Below, in pieces: positions 1 through 12,913 of a stretch of 64,000 nucleotides of DNA (position 1 is its first letter; each line of letters begins with the position of its first letter). The translations under genes and the position numbers were made by a program. Below the pieces are notes generated by a model, which made no database searches, was not told the DNA's origin, and saw only the letters and a list, made by a program, of their open reading frames with translations. Source of the stretch: Chinchilla lanigera (lineage: Eukaryota > Chordata > Mammalia > Rodentia > Chinchillidae); the NCBI RefSeq assembly GCF_000276665.1, contig NW_004955518.1, positions 1,213,048-1,277,047 of the forward strand, read 5' to 3'.

Positions 1-127
1 AACTCTGTATTGTCTGTATTGTGCTTGTGATATGTTGTAAAATGTTGTATGTCTGTTAATGTTTCCCTCCTTTTATCCTTAAAATAAAAAAAAAAAAAAG
101 AAAAAACAAAACAAAATAAAAAAAAGA
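1..127 (+). repeat. A-rich 3' tail of a retroposon, truncated by the window edge
   Basis: AT-rich sequence ending in AATAAAA-type and A-rich runs from about position 80 to 127. It looks like the 3' end of a LINE or a processed retrocopy whose body lies before base 1. The family cannot be named from this fragment. Confidence 0.4.
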
Positions 128-129
128 AC

Positions 130-1515
130 TGTTTTGCTACTGAGTTCACTGTAGATAACCTTTCATTATGATAAAAAAGTTTTTCTCTATTCCAGGTTGT
201 AATAAGATTCCTTTTTCTTTGGTTATTTTAGTCCTAAATCATGAATGGATACTACGTAGCTACTAAAACCATTATATTATTCTAGTTTAACCTGATAGTA
301 GGATATATTACATTTATGGACTTTTCTAATGTTGAACCAGCCTTGAATTCCTAGAATACATCTAATTTGGTAGTTTATAAATACCAGATTAAAGTTTTGT
401 TTTGAAGAATTATTTTTGGTACTAGGATTGAACTCAGGGTCTTCTCACTGAGCTACATCTTGAGCCTATATTTTTAATTTTGAGAAAGGGTCTCCTTAGG
501 TCATTAAATTGTACAGGGAGAACCTGAACTTGTAATTTTCCTGCCTCAGTCTCGAGAGTGATTTTTGAAGGATTTTAAAATATATTCATAAATGATGCTG
601 GCTGATATTTCCCTCCTGTTTATGCTGCCCTTATCTTGTTTGATATCAAATATATTAGCCTTATGAATTAGCTGGGAAGTGCTTACTCTTTCTTCTATAT
701 TCTCTGAATAAATTTGTAAAGTATTGGCAGAACTTGTCTTTAAACGATGGTAGAATTTTTCCCATAAAGCAATTTTGGGCCCATTGCTTTAATATAAAAT
801 TTCAGCTACCAACTTTTAACAATAAGTCTGACTTTTAATTTCTTCCTGATTCAATACTGTTAAGGTATTTTTTCCTATAGGAATATTTTTATATCACTAA
901 AGTTTAAAAATGTGACAGTTATTCTTGACATTCATATATTTGTTTCTACTGTATCTATGGATATACAGTTGTTTTCATTTTTAGTATTATTTGTGAGTTC
1001 ATAATCGTTTTTCTCTTGAACAATTTCACCAATGAGTTTCTATTCTATCCATCTTTTCAAATCAATAACATCTGGCTTTGTTAGTCTTCTCTATTGTATC
1101 ATAGTAATTTTTATCCTTTCTTCTTTGTGCTTATTCTTTTTTTTAAATAGGAATTGTATCTTATCTCATTGTTTCTAATTTTCTTTTCTTCTAAAATAAA
1201 ATTTTTAATTTTTCCTCTAGGTTCTGTCTTCAGGTCTTCCCTTGAGTTCTGATACGTTGCATTTTAGCTATCAATTACCTGTAAGCATTTTAAAGTTATG
1301 ATTCTTTTTTGGATCCATGGTTTCAGATATGTGCTTTTAACTTTCCAAGCACAGTACACAGGATTTAATTTAGTTATCTTTTTGGGTATTGAATTTTTAC
1401 AATTTTGTTGTCTGAAAATATGATACAACTCCTTTGAAATCTGTTAAGATTTGCTTTAAGGCCTAGCAGGTGACATTCTGTAAATATTCCAGGTATGTTT
1501 GAAAAGTACGGTTTT
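130..1515 (-). repeat. Old L1 ORF2 fragment, inserted antisense to the plus strand
   Basis: The plus strand reads like the reverse complement of L1 ORF2. Recognisable blocks are gttgaaccagccttgaattc near 335, the gctggctgatatttcc region near 600, and the Phe/Thr-rich reverse-transcriptase reverse complement around 960-1200. It is heavily mutated, with no long reading frame, and is interrupted by a B4 SINE at 411-558. Confidence 0.65.
411..558 (-). repeat. B4 (ID-B1 dimeric) SINE nested in the L1 fragment
   Basis: In minus orientation an ID-like half (ggattgaactcaggg, gagctacatc) is followed by a B1-like half ending in cctgcctcagtctcgagag. Diverged, hence old. Its presence points to the mouse-related clade of rodents. 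Confidence 0.7.
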
Positions 1516-3759
1516 CTGCGTATATCCTGTGCATCAAGCTCGCGATAGCTGAGTTCTGTGGAAATACTGCACTGGGACAAACACGGCAGTCACAGCAGGA
1601 AGAACCAGGGGCCGCAGTGTGCTTGGAAAAATGTTCATATTCCCTGGCATCTTACTGAGGCTCTTTCCCCTCAGGCCTGGGGTTGGCCTGTTGCCCTTTG
1701 TTCTTCTGCCTGTGACATAACCTCACTCTTGACATCAGGAAACAATGAGAAAGAAACTGAGCCCTGTGCTGCTGCTGTGGAGGCTTCTCCACCTCCTTTT
1801 CTTAGGCTCGGCTTCTCCAGATACACGGCGCAAATGAAAATGTCATCCCCAGGATTCCTCAAGGTTCTTAAAGCATCTGGATGATGGAAATTCTTTGCTA
1901 GAACAGGAACATTTGTGATCATAGGTCCACACATGCAGTATTGATGTAGAAATGGTGGCCTGCTTCCTGAGGTCACGCCCATCCTGCAGAGACCAGAAAC
2001 AAGGAACACTGCCTTACAGTGTTCAGTTATGGGGTGGGAAGGCTGTGCGCACGCGTGTGTGCGTGTGCGCGTGTAACAGGGGCACCGAGGCTGATGCAGA
2101 GAGTTGCTCCTTTATTCATTCAGATAGCTGGTAGATATGAACTACTATTCCCAAATGACTGGTTTTAGGTACCAGAATTAGTTTCAGTTCAGTGTTAGAA
2201 GGGAAAAAGAAACCAACACTTACATAGGGAAAATTATAGGCCCTATGTTCAACTCAGGGAGCGAGACATAAGTAAATGTGGAAAGGAAAGTCTCAGAATG
2301 CAGACAAGTATGAAGCGGTGGGATGAGGAATGAAGGACAGTAATCTGGGGTTCTGAGCAGTGGGAGAGGAGGTGGGGCTCCGCAGCTGAGCTCCACATTT
2401 CTAGATTGAACTGAAACTTTACAATATGTGAACTGAATTAGGGACTCACTACTGTCCCTTGCCATTCACTTCTAAGATTCTCCATTCCATAGTGCTATTG
2501 CTAAAGCAATAGTGAAGGAAAATATCCATTCCAAATTCCCATTATGATGGTGTTCCACCTTTTTATTTTTTAACTGTGAGTGACTATGTGGCCACAGACA
2601 AGCATGAGTCTCACAGGAAGAATGAGCAGCAAATAGTGGACTTAAAATCAAGAAAGCCAACCTTCAGCTCAACTGAAAAGCAGGGTGTAAAGATGAGCCT
2701 CATCATCATCGAGGACCCAAGGACTCAGGAGGAAAACAGACTGAACCTGGACACTCTTCCTAACACTGAGTAATTCTTTGAAATCACATGACCAGAAGAA
2801 GAGGCACAAAACTATGAATGCCCCCTTTCTTCCTCTCCCCAAATGACAGGACAGGAGGGTTAACGGGGAAAATTATATTGTAAAGAGCAACTCAGCAGGA
2901 CAGCTTTTTTATGCACTATTACAAAAACCTTCCTGACACAAATTGTAACACTGGAGATAAGAAATATAAACCACTAGGGGAGAAATATAAATGTTAGAGA
3001 AAAGGACAAGGCACATAGAGGGTCAGTGTTAAAATGACTGGACATGGATAATGCACTGTCTCAATAAAGGACTTACTCAGGATGAAATGTAAGTCATGGA
3101 TGGAAAATACAGACCTGATAATGCAAATGACAATTCCCATGCTTGCTGGTGAAACTCACTCTTATGACTCAAAATCTGTGTGATACCTGGCTTAAGCACA
3201 GGCAGGGGTGAGGGTGAAGAGCTAAGAAGTGGACTGTGAATGGCAGGACAATAGAATGAACGGAACATGAAAATAAAGCTCTAAAAGGGCACTATCTTGA
3301 TCTTTCATTTATGATAATACTCCTTTCTTTGGCAAAATACAACCAAAGTTCAAATATACTTCCTTTTTTTCTATCTTCCCAAAAGCTTTCAGAAATAGCA
3401 CTACTGTGGCAGTTTGCTAAAGGTATATGTGTGTATGTGGGGGTGCAGATGTAGAGAGAACAGCACAAAAACTGGAGAGCAATTACCAAACTGAAGTGGC
3501 ACCCACAGAAGAACTTCACGATGCAGGTGTTCTTACTGATCAACTGAGTGAAGTAGGTGGTCTATAAAGTGAGGACCAGATTGGGCACTAACTTTGTTTA
3601 AGTTTCCCTTGATGACTATTTGGGGTGCTTTGTTAAACAGAGGAGAAACTGTAGTCTTTAACTAAGCATCTAACATCTTGGAATGGAATTCCCAACTCTA
3701 TACGTTGAGTAACCAATGACTTTACTCAGTTTTGGCTATCCTGTTGGCCAATATTTAAA

Positions 3760-3945
3760 AGTAATCAACATTATATGTTCATATGCACCAGAGAAAGATT
3801 AAAAAGGATATATGTAGATGTCAATAATAGTTTTATCTGGGTAGTGGCAGAATAAATGATTCTTGTTTTCTTCTATATGCTTCTTTTATGTTTCCAAGTT
3901 TTCTGCATTAAGTATATATTTTTTGTAAAAAGGAAAAATTAAAAT
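3760..3945 (+). repeat. Probable L1M 3' end fragment
   Basis: The gtagtggcagaataaatg and ttctgcattaagtatatat segments follow the pattern of mammalian L1M 3' UTR sequence (gggtggtgg...attttctacaatgaacatg). No preserved coding frame. Confidence 0.45.
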
Positions 3946-5184
3946 AAAAACTAAAATGACAAACCCAGACCAAGGAAAACTGCAACTCCCACATGTCTCT
4001 TCCTCTGCATATTCTTTTCTTCAAATAAAGAGGGCTCTTTTTCTGACTCATTCTTCTTTGTTTCCATGTTGTGTTCTTTTGCCTACAGCACATTTCTCTC
4101 TGTTTTCTCCCACAGCCTCCGTTTCTGATGAGAAGAAAATTGGCTGGGTTTCCTAATCCTCCTGCTGCCTCTCCTACCCAGATGCATGGGGGAAACCCTG
4201 AGGCAAGCTGCCTGCCCCATTGTAGCCCATAGGTGGATAATTGCCTCAGTCTGGCTGGGAGCAGGACACCTGCTAGATGCAGGCAGCCATGGTGCTGGCA
4301 GGGTTCAGGGCTTCAGCACGAATGAGTTGGTATCTGTGCATTGCAGCCTATAAAGAAATGAAGTCAAGGCCAGACCACAGGATTCATTTTTATTGTCTGT
4401 GGCTGGAGGGAGAAGGCAACGGTCAGAGTAGAAGGCCAGAATGTGTCTGCAGCAAAAGTCCATTGTGATTTACTACATTTAAGAAAAGATCCATTTCACT
4501 ATAAATCTGGTACTCATAGCGTGATAAGGCCTATAAGTCAGGAGGCAATTTCCAAAAAAGGTGGTGAGAAGGAAGGTTGTCCAAAGGTCATCTAAGCACT
4601 GCCACCAGCTCAGCATTAGGGAAAGCAGTGTTCTGTCCTAGGCATGGCTGCAAGACCACGGGAAGTTCAGGGTTTTCTACCACAGACATGACACAACACC
4701 ATAGAAGGCAGAAGCCCAGTGATTTTAATGGTCTGCAGGGCAACGGCATTGATTCTACCCTTGGCACCTACATTGATTCATCTCCTGGCCTCATTATTTT
4801 TAGAAGGAATGATTACAAATAAGGATGCATTTGATGATCAGATTAACTACTGGCCGAGCAGAGTAACCAATGATGAGATGAAGCCTCCCATAGTTAAGTT
4901 ATTAGGGCTTCTCCTTCCCTTTCCAGAAGTGAAGAGATTTATTTCTGCAGTTCAAATTTAATAAAGAAAAACCACATGTACGTTGTTTACCATTTGGTAG
5001 CTCTACTCTACTACTGCAAAGACCAAGTTAGGGCTGTGACAAAGTCACAAAACAGGCAACGGGCTTTTGCTAATAATACTGTTCCAATCCGCAAGCACAC
5101 CAGGGCTAGACCTGCCCAGGCTTCTCCCACCACGACCAGTGCACTTTAGGCACCACTTTTAGGGCACATTCCAGGAAATTCTGG

Positions 5185-5385
5185 GGTAGCAGAGAGAATA
5201 CAGTACTCTCCCAAGTCAACAGACTTGGGCTGGAGTTCAGACTCTGCCCTGGACCAGTCCCTTGACAACTCTAGGCCTCAGTTTCCTTCCTGACAAGTGG
5301 GGCTGGGCTGCTCTGGTGGTCCTGAGATGTGGTGAGGACTGAGTGCTACAACCCAATGCACCTATGTGAGGCGGCTGGAAAGGAA
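5185..5385 (+). repeat. MIR SINE
   Basis: The order of a diagnostic MIR is preserved: gactctgccctgga, then cccttgacaactctaggcctcagtttcc, then a diverged region with gatgtggtgaggactgagtg. Ancient and diverged. (Motif positions run from about 5245 to 5345.). Confidence 0.75.
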
Positions 5386-7624
5386 GGCCTTCCCGCAGCA
5401 AGGGACACAGAAGCAATGGCTCAAGCTACAAAGGAGCAGGGAACTTGGACTTGACCTTACCCAGACGTCCTTCGCAAGTTCTGAGTTTCCCCTTAAACCC
5501 CTTCAGCCCTGCACATCTCACCCAGGGTAAAGCAGTCACAGTCTGCATCTGTACAGAAGCTTTTCACACTGTGTTCACACATGCAGTACCACTTTATGGC
5601 ATCAAAGTTACAGTGAGGTTCATAGGATCTGCTCTCCAAGTGAAGACCTGAGACTCGGGCTGCCTGATTCCCCCACAGTAGGACAGAAAATGGGCAAAAG
5701 CCACCTTTCCCACCAGCTGAGGGTCTTCATCTTACTCTTTGTGCCCTCAGGAGCAGGAGTAGGATTCACATTTTCCTCATGTTATGGCCTCTGTCCAGGG
5801 AAGACAGTAAGATACCCAGTGCTTGAAACTGCTAAAAATCTCAGGGAGGCTTCTGCTCCATTGTCTTCATTTGCAGTCTTTGTATCTTGTCCAGAGGCAA
5901 AGTGCTTTGAAAAAGCCCCAAGCCCCTAGCAGATGTCAGGTGTGATCATTTTTAACAGGCAAGATTTGTAATGTAAAGCCCTGAGCCAAGAACTACAGAA
6001 CTGGTTCCTATTTCTAGTTGCAAATGTACCTGATGAGCTCTTTAGGGATCTCACACTGAAGCGGGATCTCTACCTTTTTCAGATATACTGGGAAAGCAAT
6101 CTGCAAATGTCAGAAAACACACATGCTGCCAGCAGGAACTCTACAAATGACCTTGAGGAGGCTAAGGAACCTTCGCCACGTGGGCAGCTATTATAATGGA
6201 CCATCACAAGGTCTGTGACTGAAGAATGGAAAGCAAACACCAAACCCTGCAGCATTGAAATGGAAAAAAAGACTATGGTGGACTTAAAATTGGATAGCTC
6301 TTGTGAACCTTGATGTTTGGTCATTGAACTTTTGTAAAAGCCACGTCATCTGAGAAATGCCTATGTACTATGATTTTTCTGACTCTAAAATGACAGTGGA
6401 TTTTAATATGGATATGTAAAATGTCTTGTGAGTTATTTCCTATACAAAAGAAAGGAACTATATCTGGGTAGTTGAAATAGAATTGGATAAATAGGGGATA
6501 TGTCTTTGCAGTCATAGCTTATAAAGACTCCCGGTTTTTATATGTGTGTTAGTGTCTATTTATATACACATATTCTTTTGAACATTTTAAAGCTGAAGGC
6601 TTTACTACTTGTACATAAGAGTCTAAGAAAAGCCCCTAACTATACGCTGTAACAATGATATTTTCTTGCCCTGTCCAGTGGTACTGAATTCTTTTCTGCA
6701 TGGCTGTATAATGTTTTCATATATTAAAAGTGCTATAATATTGTTAAATGCTTCTTCCTGAGTCAACAACTAAATAATCATGGATACGCTGTTTCTTTTT
6801 TCCAATTAGACATTTTTGAGGTTCATAAACTCTGCTTAGAAGGTAGTTTGTCCTGATAAATTGCAATTAAATTCCAAATTAGTCCATCTATAGTTTTTTA
6901 CACTTGACTTCTATAGTATCTAGATATTTCATAAGAACTCATAAGATATAGCTTATCATTATAAAGATGTTGAATTTCTTTTAGAAAGACTTATCCTTTT
7001 TCTTTTTCCTTTTGCTTCTGTGTCTATTTCAGTTTTACCAAAATTCTTTTATTTTACAACAGAAGAAGACCTGGCTGTCCCCTTGACAGTTCCCTCCCTC
7101 ATTTCTGCACATCCTTCACTGCCCAGTGTAGAACATCCTTTACTGTTCTATTTTGCATGGCCATTGGCGCTTGCACTGCTCTGTACTGTCAATTTTTGCT
7201 GTTTTTGTTTTTTTTCTGTTTCCTGGTTCATTCCCTGCTCTAAAACCAGGAAACAGAGAAATAATGGCTAATACAGCAAGCCATTTCTTCATCTTTATTG
7301 TATATTTTAACCTTCTCATGTCACATTTCCCTCTTCCTAAAACTCTTTTAATTTGTGCATTTGCTGCCTCACTCAGGGGCAGGTATATCTATTCCAAAAC
7401 ATGCTGCTCTAAGTTCTCTTATTTCTTCTTCATGTTCCATAAAATCACTCTAATTTAGTAAGGCTTTATGAAACAAATACAGAAAATCAGACATATATTC
7501 TACTTTGATTAAACAGGAGAATACTTGTTATCTGATTTCTAAAATCATGTTGAACATAATGGGCCCCTTTTCCTATTTTTTTCGTGAACTTTGCCTTGCT
7601 GAAAGTTGTCAAGACAGCTGAGTA

Positions 7625-7731
7625 GGGGCTGGGGATTTAGCTCAGTGGCAAAAGCGCCTGCCTGGCAAACGCAAGGTCGTGAGTTCGGTTCCCGGTACCG
7701 GAGAAAAACTAAAACCCCCCCCCCAAAAAAA
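7625..7731 (+). repeat. ID SINE, full length, young
   Basis: The tRNA-derived body starts ggggctggggatttagctc (A box) and carries gttcggttcccggtaccgg (B box), followed by an A-rich tail with a C run. It is flanked by a 14 bp target-site duplication (aagacagctgagta at 7611-7624, aagacagctgacta at 7732-7745, one mismatch). It belongs to the GGCAAAAGCGCC subtype. Confidence 0.95.
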
Positions 7732-8099
7732 AAGACAGCTGACTAGCCCTGAGCCTTACCACTGTTGAGCCACAAGTGCGAGAGAGATTTTGCTGCACAT
7801 GGGCCAATGGTTTGCTGGCTTGACACAGTTGCTCTCCAGATGAGATTGCTAACACTATTAAAAAGCACCAGCTCAAAGTATTTACGAAGTCTTCAGACAA
7901 TCACCATCAGTTATACACAGTTTTATGATCAGCAGCTTTTAATAGTGTCCTGATGGTATCTGAATATTTATCAGTCTTGTCAATGTGATTTACATAGGCT
8001 TCAAAAAGAATTCTGATTTTTAAATTTATTATTTAAAAATATGACATTTTGATCTAGCCTCATGAATGAAAATAAAAATGTTATTTAAATTTAGGTTTG

Positions 8100-8815
8100 G
8101 GTAAAACCATAGTGAGATGCCACTCCACTTGCTCTTGTGGCTAAAAATGACAAAACAAACCAGCCTCCCAGAGTGTTGACTGATGAGGCTGCAGAGGAGC
8201 TTTGACTCTCACATAGCCCTGCAGGCATGCACGAAGGTCCAGGAACTTCAGAAAACAGCGGGACAATGTCTTGAAAAGGTAGAGATGCTTACCAAATAGT
8301 CGTGATGCTATTTACCCAAGTGAAATGAAAAATTAGGTCTAAATAAAAAGGTGATAAATGAATATTTAAAGCAGATTTACTCATATTTGACCAAAACTGA
8401 AAATTGCCCAAATGTTTATAAACTGGTAACTAGATAAATTTTACTTCTCCCTTACAATGGACTACTACTACTTGGCAGAATAAATCATACTACAGCAACA
8501 TAGATGAATCTCAGGTTAATTACGCTAAGTGAAAGGAGCCAGACTCAACGTGTTACATGCTATACGACTGCCTGCATTTGACACGATGGAAATGGCCAAC
8601 CTAAAAGGTGGCCAACCTGGAAGGGTAGAACATTTTTTGGTGTGAGGTTGACTGAAAAGGAACACGAGGGAGCAGTGATGGAACTGACTTGCACAGTGAC
8701 TGTGGTCGTGGTGACCACGTAATTGTCCGCATTTGTCAAAATTCATAGAACTGTTCACTCAAAAAGTAAATTTCATCATACGTAGATTTACTTCAATAAG
8801 CACAACAAAACAGCT
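8100..8815 (+). repeat. L1M 3' end (end of ORF2 and 3' UTR), degraded
   Basis: Recognisable mammalian L1 blocks occur in order: catagtgagatgccactcc, the aaattgcccaaatgtttat region, acaatggactactactactt, agatgaatctcaggttaatt, gctaagtgaaaggagccaga and a final tagatttacttcaataa. Full of stops; a dead copy in plus orientation. Confidence 0.8.
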
Positions 8816-8944
8816 TGCTGTGGTAATCTGAAGATAAATGAGACCTTAAAATACATTTATTGATTATTCGCGTATACCCAAAGAGACAAATGAAAGTAGA
8901 ATAAGAGAACTAACCTCTAGACAGAGGTTAGTTTCATTGCCAGC

Positions 8945-9390
8945 TGTTATGGCTCCTATCTAGTTGTCCCCCACAAAGGACACAGGTGGGGCTTTTCGGA
9001 GGTGGCTGGATCTAGGGTGTGTGATGCTGAGATCAAGGCTGTGATGCTAGAATTAAAGGTGGGTAATTACTAAATTAGCCTCTGACTGGGTTGGCATTGC
9101 TCTGGGTGTGAGTGCTACCTGTCCTAAGGGCCGATAGCTTAAGTAGAATATAAAGGTACAGAGCAAACCTGTTAGTGTCACTTTTTGCTAGCTGCTTCTG
9201 CTTCTGTTGCTGCTGTTTGTCTTCCATTGCCTCCTGCCTACTTTGAGATGCCCCTCTGCCGCACCATCCTGCCTTGGAGCCAGCCAACTATGGATTGAAA
9301 TCTCTGTGAACTGTGAGCTAAAGAAACCTTTCCCCTCTAACTTTGGGTGTTGGGTATTTTGTCTCAGCAACACGAACAGTAACTAAGACA
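8945..9390 (+). mobile_element. Solo LTR, MaLR-like (ERVL-MaLR type)
   Basis: Begins TGTTATGG and ends AACTAAGACA, the TG...CA ends and terminal motif typical of MaLR LTRs. The poly(A)-signal region gagctaaagaaacctttcc and tattttgtctcagcaac lie near the 3' end. Flanking 5-mers ccagc (8940-8944) and ccatc (9391-9395) agree at 4 of 5 positions, as expected for an old target-site duplication. About 446 bp, with no internal retroviral sequence next to it. Confidence 0.75.
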
Positions 9391-9769
9391 CCATCTCACA
9401 ATGTGGTAAAGCCTACCGTGTCACCACAGATATAGGCTATTATTTCCTTCGTATGAAACCTCTAATATTATAAACTGTGACTCAGATGCGGGGCAGAGGT
9501 AAACTTAGAAACATCCAGACAAAGTCACTGAGAGGGTTTTGTTTTTAAGAACCTTGCCCATAATTTTTCTTCATGAACATGTGAGAAATAGCATGAGATC
9601 CATAAATATACTCTTAAGGGATTAAAAGAAGAAAGGTTAGAAACTTCTCCACTAAACTAGAAGAAAATTCTAAAGGTTGCCCATTTTAAGGTCATTAAAC
9701 CTCTTCATTTTGCTACAGAAATAATTTTTCCTCATGTAGATGGAGGGAGGCAACAGTACGCTATGGGAA

Positions 9770-10233
9770 TGTTACCGTTTGAATCTTTGAATCATCCTCA
9801 AAGGCCTATATGCTAGAAGCTTGGTGGCCAGCTGGTGGCACTGTTGGAAGGTGGTAGCACCTCTACATGCTGGTGAACCTCTCGGAGCTTCCAGTGATAA
9901 ACAGCCTGCTATGGCATTCAAGCCACAGGTTCGCTGCCACTGCTCTAAGAGGTGGTACCAAGTTAGAGGCAGTGAGGTCACTGGGCTATGCCCTACAGGA
10001 GTCACTGGGACTCCAGCCCCGTCCTCCCTCTTTGCTTCCGGGCTATCATGAGGTGAGCAGCTTTGCTCCCCGGTGTGTTCCCCACCATGACGCTGTGTCT
10101 CGCCACAGGCCCCAAAGCAGCAGAGCCAAATAACCACGTACTGAAATCACTGCAACCATGAGCAACATGAATCTTTCCTCCCTATTTGTACACATAAACA
10201 GATATCTTCTACACTGGCAGAAAGCTGACAACA
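9770..10233 (+). mobile_element. Solo LTR, MaLR-like
   Basis: Starts TGTTACCGTTTG and ends AAGCTGACAACA. In between are motifs common to this LTR group: agaagcttggtggccagc, gggctatcatgaggtgagc, ctcgccacaggccccaaagc and ctgcaaccatgagc. Its 3' part is more decayed than that of the copy at 8945. No coding region is associated. Confidence 0.7.
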
Positions 10234-10696
10234 GGAGGCCTTTCCACTCTCCTCGACTGTCATTGATATGGAGTAGATGGCGAGTATGTTTTAAAATAAG
10301 GAGAATTCCTAGTGGTGGGAGCCACAGGAGCAAGTTGTGGTAATTTATTAACATGACAGATATAGGAGAAATCTGACTCTTAAGTGACCCTTACAGTTTA
10401 AAGCTATTTTCAAGATGTATTGCCACAAAGATAGCATTTATTAGCCTAACAATTAGTAAAAATTCAAATCACAACACAGGCCTGTTTTAAGATCATTAAG
10501 ATTCTTTAAGTTTATTCTTATTTCAAACTGAGTATGCTTATGTCCCAAGGGAGCACTGTACACATCCCAGGTGTCGGTTCTCACCACGCCCTACCTTGCT
10601 CTTCCTGATGCAAGGGTCCCACTTAACCCAGAGCTCCCACAGGGACTGTGCTAGGTCTTTCTCCAGACCTTTGGTCATCATTCCCCCGTTCAATAA

Positions 10697-10850
10697 TTTT
10701 TTTTGTTTTTGTCTTTTTGAAACAGTGTTATGCAGTGCAGGCTGGCCTTGAGCTCACTTTGTAGCCCAGGCTGGTCTCAAATTTGCAACAATCGTCCTGT
10801 CTCAGCCTGCCGAGTGCTGAGATTACAAGTGTGTACCACCACACCTGGCT
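10697..10850 (-). repeat. B1 SINE (with internal duplication)
   Basis: In minus orientation: poly(T), then tgtagcccaggctggtctc, cctgtctcagcctgccgagtg, gattacaagtgtgtaccacc and acacctggct. This is the 7SL-derived B1 body read backwards. About 10% diverged by eye. Confidence 0.9.
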
Positions 10851-12913
10851 AATAAATATATTTTTGATTACCATGTTTCTGTTATGGATTATTTTGTTCC
10901 TCAGATCCATATATTGAACACTTATTCCTCTGATCATGGCAGATATAATTAGCTAAGATGAGTTCACACTGGACTAGGGTGGATCCTAATCCTATATGAG
11001 CAATGTTCTTACACAAGCAGAAATCTGAACGTGAGGAGAAGGGACTGCGGATGAAGGAAGCTGAAGATGACTGAAATCTAGCAGAAGCTGGGAAGAAGCA
11101 CAGAACAGGCTCTTTCTTACAGCCACCAAAGGAACCATTCTGCCGAAGACTAGATTTTGAACTTGTTGTTTTCAAAATTGAGAAAAAATAAATTTCCACT
11201 TTTTGAAACCAAATCAAATAACATAAAAACGAGCAAAACACTATCTGAGAGCACATTCCTACTGAGAAGGAGGTCCTGTAAGTAAGTGAGATGCTCTGTC
11301 AATAGAACCGCTCCCTCAGAAGGCTGTGTCATCTTAGGGTTGCCCTTTGTGGACCAGGTGGCCGGGTAGCACCTCCCTGTGCTGATGCCCCCGGGCGCAT
11401 CTCCCTGATGCAGCAGCATACTCGCCTCCTCCAACTTCTTTTAGACTTGCATTTTCATGAGCCTTCAAGGTTTCATCTACTCTTACAGCAACTGGAGTGA
11501 TCTTTTCCGGAGGCAAAGGGAGCCTGGTGCCTGAAGGGTGATGGTAGTTAGCAGGCTGTATCTGGTGTCCTGATCTTTGGAGCAATCAACAGACTCTCAT
11601 CCTGGCAAAGGCCCCCTCATACCGCATACTGGGGCATATGGACAACCTCAGGAGCCTCACACAGCAGCTGTTCCATCAATTTCTAAGTGCAGGGACCTGA
11701 GCAGGGACTGTAATGACATTTTCCTGGCTGGTTCTGACCTCTGAATCTCACTGATTAGTCTAACACACACTGTGAACATCAACCAGTTAGGACTCAGGGC
11801 CAAGCCTCAAACATTGCTTTAAAATGGCAAGAGATGTTGAAGACATAATTTCTGTGACCTAACCATTAAGTTGCTCACTTGCCAATTCGTGATTTCTTTT
11901 TTATATCCTTCCCTTTCAATTATTTTTCCTGTCTGGCTTATGTTTCTGTGGTAGTTACTCCTAATCACTAAAATGTTTTTGTAGGCAGTTCATGCTCCTG
12001 GTCTTAGAGAGCAGCCAGTATAGATAGGCAAGATTTAAAAAGTACCCTACTCAGTATATATTTCAGCATCACATCATTCTGCTTACATTGTTCTTGGTTA
12101 AACAAAAGCAATCTTTTTCACAAAATATTGGTGGGATTTGTATATTCAGAGGGGTATTTAAACAGTGCTCATGTGTGATGACAATGTTCTATTATTCTAA
12201 AATAAATCAAAGGCCAAGGCACTTTAAGGATATCATGTATCCACTGATGTCTTCAGATACAAGCCCAGCTATGGGTCTCTGAGTCTACTCCCCCTCAGCC
12301 AACACTCAGGTTTTCCTCTCTCCTCATCCTCTGTCTCGCTTGGATGTTCATTTTGACACTGCAAAGTCCACAGCTTCATCTCTTTTTAAATAACTGCTGT
12401 AAATACACAGCATTGGATTCAGTGTGTGGCACACTCCTGGCACTCTTCAATGCAAGCACAGTGGCTGCCCCATTTCTGAGGTTACTTGGTCCTAACTCTG
12501 GGGCTTCCTTCATCCAGCAACAGACATTTTTTTATATCTCTTTAGACACTAAGTGTGATCCAGAAGTGGAAGCAATATGATTTATATTTGCATGGATCTT
12601 TTAAACAAGCAAACTGCTTCAGTAAAAGTCAGTTGTCACACTTCGAACTTAAAAGTTCTGTGATTGTAAAACACTTGTGATGTGAGGAGAGAGGACTTGC
12701 TGACCATGTGCCATAAGGGCATTTCATGCATCACCTTTTAACCTCCCAGATTCTCTCCTTTATTTCCTATTTCCAGGGTGTATTTCTTCAGCACTTTTCT
12801 TTAGCTTGACTTTTGTCCAGATTCTGCTCTTCTACAGTCACAAGAACTTTCCTTTCCCATGAGCTTAGTTTTTTGGTTATCATTTTTTCTTTACCCTTTC
12901 TGGCAAATGGATG

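Noticed and set aside
7625..7700. tRNA gene call on the ID element (and on the other ID copies)
   Set aside because: The A and B boxes are SINE promoters. The body lacks a proper anticodon arm and is followed by an A tail and target-site duplication, so it is a retroposon, not a tRNA gene.
9821..10137. Overlapping open frames on both strands near 9.8-10.1 kb
   Set aside because: They lie within a MaLR-like LTR, whose GC-richer sequence leaves frames open by chance; LTRs of this class encode no protein.
11160..11600. Coding-looking minus-strand segment (frames with PEKITPVAVRVDETLKAHEN and neighbours), possibly a decayed retrocopy
   Set aside because: I could not match it to any protein; it has no poly(A) tail or target-site duplication, and frame changes are needed. 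It is noted only because it contains two of the donor sites for the patchwork insert.
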